Origin: Phaeobacter sp. 22II1-1F12B | Lineage (GTDB): Bacteria; Pseudomonadota; Alphaproteobacteria; Rhodobacterales; Rhodobacteraceae | NCBI RefSeq assembly: GCF_002210165.1 | Contig: NZ_AQQP01000010.1 | Location: forward strand, 124,001-188,000 | DNA length: 64,000 nucleotides | Direction: 5' to 3' | In this document: piece after piece, positions 60,977-64,000 of the stretch | Layout: every line of letters starts with the position of its first letter | Position numbering within the stretch: the first letter of the stretch is position 1 | Translations under genes and position numbers: made by a program | The notes under the pieces: model-generated | What the model was told of the DNA's origin: nothing | Databases searched by the model: none | Seen by the model: the letters and a program-made list of their open reading frames with translations, nothing else

Positions 60977-60996
60977 CTGGAATATCAGGCCAGAAC

Positions 60997-61617
60997 TTAG
61001 TTCTTGGCGTAAAATTCGACGACGAGGTTCGGTTCCATCATCACCGGGTAGGGCACATCGCCCAGCGACGGGGTACGAACGAATGTCGCCGTCAGCTTGG
61101 AGGTGTCCACGTCCAGATAGTCAGGCACATCGCGCTCGGGAAGCTGAACCGCTTCGAGAACCATGGCAAGTTGCTTGGAGCGATCGCGGACTTCGATCAC
61201 GTCGCCCTCTTTGACGCGGTAGGACGGAATGTTGACCTTTTGGCCGTTCACACGGACATGGCCGTGGTTCACGAACTGGCGCGCGGCAAAAACGGTCGGC
61301 ACGAACTTGGCGCGGTAGACAATCGCATCGAGACGGCGTTCGAGCAGACCGATAAGGTTTTCACCGGTGTCGCCTTTTACGCGTTCTGCTTCGGCGTAGA
61401 TGCGGCGGAACTGCTTCTCGGTCAGGTCACCATAGTAGCCTTTGAGTTTCTGCTTGGCGCGCAGCTGGATACCGAAGTCCGACAGTTTGCCCTTGCGGCG
61501 CTGACCATGCTGACCCGGGCCATATTCGCGACGGTTAACTGGCGACTTGGGACGGCCCCAGATGTTTTCGCCCATGCGGCGATCAATTTTGTACTTGGCA
61601 GACGTGCGTTTTGTCAC
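60997..61617 (-). CDS. rpsD: 30S ribosomal protein S4
   Basis: A 206-residue primary 16S rRNA-binding protein. [49 protein letters not shown] is a typical alphaproteobacterial start without the gammaproteobacterial zinc cysteines. The S4 RNA-binding domain is seen in [33 protein letters not shown]. It is transcribed alone, not in the alpha operon, with its own promoter and terminator. Confidence 0.99.
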   Translation of the reverse strand: MTKRTSAKYKIDRRMGENIWGRPKSPVNRREYGPGQHGQRRKGKLSDFGIQLRAKQKLKGYYGDLTEKQFRRIYAEAERVKGDTGENLIGLLERRLDAIVYRAKFVPTVFAARQFVNHGHVRVNGQKVNIPSYRVKEGDVIEVRDRSKQLAMVLEAVQLPERDVPDYLDVDTSKLTATFVRTPSLGDVPYPVMMEPNLVVEFYAKN

Positions 61618-61727
61618 GGCTGATCTCCTTCGGTTTGACGCTCAAAAGAGCTATGAAGGGCGTTGTCCTTTGGTCGAAACCTGACAGGCATTCTCTTGCG
61701 AGAGCCACCAACACCAATGAGAGGGCG

Positions 61728-61755
61728 CTTATAGACATGAAGATCAGCGTGTCAA
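61728..61755 (-). promoter_or_regulatory. Sigma-70-type promoter for rpsD
   Basis: On the minus strand TTGACA (61755-61750) and TATAAG (61733-61728) are 16 bases apart. The leader to the rpsD ATG is about 100 bases, long enough for S4 autogenous control, which is not shown. Confidence 0.65.
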
Positions 61756-61822
61756 CGCGGAAATCTTCGAAAGAAGGGATTTACCGCAATCCGCGGAGTG
61801 CATTCAGTGATGCTCACTGCCA

Positions 61823-62875
61823 TCAGGCAGCAGCGTGTCGCAAAATAGCGGTTTCCGAACCTGTCAGGCGCCGCCGCGCGCTTGCTCCGTAAAATCCGGC
61901 CGCGATTTCCATACTTGGCATACACGCGAAAAGTGACTGCTTCTGCGAATGGTCCAAAGCTTCCAGATCCGCTGCGTCCGGGAAAAAGCTTTCGGTCTCC
62001 ATTCCGTTAGCCCAGATGACCTCGTGCCGCGGCAGAAGCAGATGAAAATACGTGACTTGATCACGGAGTGGTTCCCGGCGGACCAAACGACCGTCCACCA
62101 AGGAGTCTGCGGAGACCAAAAGCTCAGGCTCGTTGAACAAGGTTTGCGCGGCGCTCCCACTCTGCAATATGTGGTGCTCGGGCGAAACGACCAGATCCTG
62201 AAATGGCCCGCTTGGCCCGAAAGCCTCCCGCTTTATTCGGATGGGACGCAAAGCAGGGTTCAAGGCGAGCCGCGTTGCTGACAGCCGGCGCGATCCCAAC
62301 CATAATAGCTCTTGTAGACCGCTATCTTTGGTTTGAACCTTATCGCCCGGGCGCAGATATTCGACCCGCTGCAACCCCCGCTCGGTGAGGATCAGCGTAC
62401 CCGGCGTAAAACAGATCAAGCCTGTATTTTGTCTGCCTCTATTTATTAGCTGAGGTTTCCAAGAGGATCGGGCTATCCAAAGTTGCCTGTCTCGAGGCGG
62501 CAGCTTGTCCTCGAACAGCAAGAAGTTTCGGCTTTGGTCATCGCTCTCAATGACCTGAACTTCGTAGCTTTGCCGCCCGTCTGTCACTGTAAAACCTGGG
62601 CCCGATCGATCTGCCTCGCCTTCCTTGGCACATCCATCGACCAACTTGATACCGAATTGCCGAGAAATCTTGTGGGCCGCTCTTTTTCGCAACGCCCTTT
62701 CACCGATAGCTTCGTCGAGCAGCAGAACACTTGTCGGGCCGTCAACGCGCAACGCTTCTCCACGCCATTGCCACCCTGCACCGATGTGCAAAGCCAACGC
62801 CGGAGCGTTAGGGACGCCATCTATCTCGGTCTGCGCCCATGAAATGACGTACAAGCCGCGAAAGCCCGTATTCAT
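61823..62875 (-). CDS. Hint-domain protein with intact first cysteine
   Basis: A 350-residue protein. The N-terminal 150 residues have no recognisable domain; a Hint domain follows, beginning ICFTPGTLILTERG (Cys155 being the nucleophile) and continuing VEYLRPGDKVQTKDSG, ELLWLGSRR and VVSPEHHILQ. In related Rhodobacterales proteins this module follows N-terminal regions of secreted or cell-surface proteins. The C-terminal end lacks the His-Asn of an intein, so cleavage rather than splicing would be expected, if it acts at all. Compare the Cys-less copy at 16232-17023. It lies upstream of rpsD on the same strand, with its own leader. Confidence 0.8.
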   Translation of the reverse strand: MNTGFRGLYVISWAQTEIDGVPNAPALALHIGAGWQWRGEALRVDGPTSVLLLDEAIGERALRKRAAHKISRQFGIKLVDGCAKEGEADRSGPGFTVTDGRQSYEVQVIESDDQSRNFLLFEDKLPPRDRQLWIARSSWKPQLINRGRQNTGLICFTPGTLILTERGLQRVEYLRPGDKVQTKDSGLQELLWLGSRRLSATRLALNPALRPIRIKREAFGPSGPFQDLVVSPEHHILQSGSAAQTLFNEPELLVSADSLVDGRLVRREPLRDQVTYFHLLLPRHEVIWANGMETESFFPDAADLEALDHSQKQSLFACMPSMEIAAGFYGASARRRLTGSETAILRHAAA

Positions 62876-62966
62876 AGCCTAATCCAGCACTGCTCTTCTT
62901 TTTCAGTGATTCTAACAGCAGCGGGACCGCCGGGAAAGGATGTTATATCGGGACGCGGATACCGAC

Positions 62967-63941
62967 CTAGAACTCGAACTTCAGACGAACCGATCCGACC
63001 AGTTGCCCTTCGGGCTGGTTCTCGAATTCTTCGGAGAGATATGTCAGGCCATAAAACACTGAACTCGTCGCGCCCTGCCAGTTGACTCCGGCACGAAGCC
63101 GATACCTGTTGTTCTTCAGATCGACGCCGATGTTGTCCGGCAGGTAAACGCTGTCTTCCACGTAGGCGACGTCGCCACCGATAATAAAATTCCAACGGGG
63201 TTCTTCATTGAAAAGAACGCGGTATCGCTGCCCGGTCACGGATTCTCGAACAAGCAATTCGCCGCCCCCGCCGCCAAAGGTCAGATCGGCACCGATACGA
63301 ACGAGGGTTTCATCCCCTGCCCGCACCTCTGCAAAGGGGCGCAGGTTCGAATTTTCGAGCTGTATGTCCTGCCCGAATTCAGCAACAAAAGTCGGGCGGA
63401 TCGTGTTGCCGATCTGGTTGGCTAGGATGCCGGCTGCCGGCAAATCCGCTCCAACCAGTTCATGAAGTTCCCGCTGGAACGAAGACAACCCGGTCTGGTC
63501 GCCGATCACTACGATGTCCGCGCCCATCGACACTTCCAGTCCGCGCCATTGCGCATGGCTGTGGAGGCCAAGGCTGATAGCGGTCGCATATCTGCGATCC
63601 GAGGGAACATATCTTGTCAGACGCGACGGCGTAATGATCTGCCCCTGCAGCCGCAATTCCAGCAGCTCGCCAAGCCTGTCCGGCAGCGTGCCGTTCCAAT
63701 GATAGCCCCAGACGCGCGAACTGGTCAGTGACCCCGTGCGCCACCGGTCCTTCTTGTCGCCAAAAAGGTCGTTTGTGAACAAACGTCCATAGCCAAGATA
63801 TCGCCGCCCGACTGGCAGTTCAGGCTGTGCATAGCTTCCCTCGGAAAGTTGGGAAGATCCGGTTTCAGCCGTTGCAGCCTTTGGAAAGATCAGTTCGCAA
63901 GCCAAGGTGGCGGCAAGGAGAAACGTTGAAACAGCCTTCAT
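62967..63941 (-). CDS. LpxR-like outer membrane lipid A deacylase family protein
   Basis: A 324-residue exported protein. A signal peptide ends near residue 25 (KAATA). FTNDLFGDKKDRWRTGS carries the Asn57-Asp58 pair and a Thr/Ser at about 69-71 that match LpxR active-site residues, and SLGLHSHAQW supplies a candidate His. Alternating strands and a terminal Phe (VRLKFEF) suit a 12-stranded outer membrane barrel. LpxR removes the 3'-acyloxyacyl group from lipid A; activity here is inferred. No other LPS gene is adjacent. Confidence 0.8.
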   Translation of the reverse strand: MKAVSTFLLAATLACELIFPKAATAETGSSQLSEGSYAQPELPVGRRYLGYGRLFTNDLFGDKKDRWRTGSLTSSRVWGYHWNGTLPDRLGELLELRLQGQIITPSRLTRYVPSDRRYATAISLGLHSHAQWRGLEVSMGADIVVIGDQTGLSSFQRELHELVGADLPAAGILANQIGNTIRPTFVAEFGQDIQLENSNLRPFAEVRAGDETLVRIGADLTFGGGGGELLVRESVTGQRYRVLFNEEPRWNFIIGGDVAYVEDSVYLPDNIGVDLKNNRYRLRAGVNWQGATSSVFYGLTYLSEEFENQPEGQLVGSVRLKFEF

Positions 63942-64000
63942 ATTGGGACCTTTGGCAGTAAAGAGCGCATGCTTATCGATCCGCTTTTATGTGCGCCTCA

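Overview
The window looks like a GC-rich chromosomal segment from an alphaproteobacterium of the order Rhodobacterales (Roseobacter/Rhodobacter group). The evidence is the gene families and their order: an F1-only atpHAGDC operon, lgt-midA-pgeF, a hisC-tyrA-extensin-ChaC-MotA/MotB-like block, DUF1150 beside a class A small heat-shock protein, a fused ATP sulfurylase/APS kinase, Hint-domain proteins, a DMSP-lyase-type cupin and a very short Rhodobacterales-type lipoprotein. The genus cannot be fixed. I see no prophage, insertion sequence, CRISPR array, rRNA or tRNA; this is mostly core genome.

Layout. 1-4.4 kb: partial DUF1800 gene, hemerythrin-like protein, aspS, cyclopropane fatty acid synthase. 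4.4-12.6 kb: carB, a 26-residue lipoprotein, a FabH-like ketoacyl synthase, thymidine kinase, then proC-csaA, a YbjN protein and a UbiK-like protein on the other strand. 12.7-17.6 kb: the translationally coupled lgt-midA-pgeF operon, a 48-residue small protein, a Hint-domain protein and an Lrp regulator. 17.8-24.3 kb: trxB, a membrane [2Fe-2S]/haem-type adenylate cyclase, the sat-cysC fusion, then a GT10 glycosyltransferase coupled to a PhzF protein. 24.4-30 kb: an M23-propeller-RTX protein, DUF1150-hsp20 with a sigma-32-type promoter, a YdcH protein, the DMSP-lyase-type cupin and purEK. 29.7-35.3 kb (minus strand): orphan phnM with a lipase-like gene and an EamA transporter, a GNAT enzyme, and groESL under a CIRCE operator. 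35.7-43.3 kb: Mn-dependent pyrophosphatase, HAD hydrolase, MaoC, ribF-ycgN-threonine aldolase, two small catabolic-type enzymes, prs. 43.4-52.8 kb: atpHAGDC, a methyltransferase divergent from gloB, and clpA. 52.9-59.6 kb (minus strand): hisC, tyrA, extensin-like M15 protein, ChaC, and a MotA/MotB-like pair whose MotB partner carries about 500 residues of coiled coil. 59.7-64 kb: nuclease-fold protein, rpsD, a second Hint protein and an LpxR-like outer membrane protein.

Working together: several neighbours form stress modules (RpoH-type promoter on hsp20, CIRCE on groESL, Lrp beside trxB) and envelope modules (lgt/pgeF, extensin/MotAB-like pair, LpxR-like). The most interesting items are the MotAB-like long-coiled-coil motor, the redox/haem adenylate cyclase, the M23-RTX fusion, the DMSP-lyase-type cupin, two repeated families of non-coding elements, and very small genes with their own translation signals.
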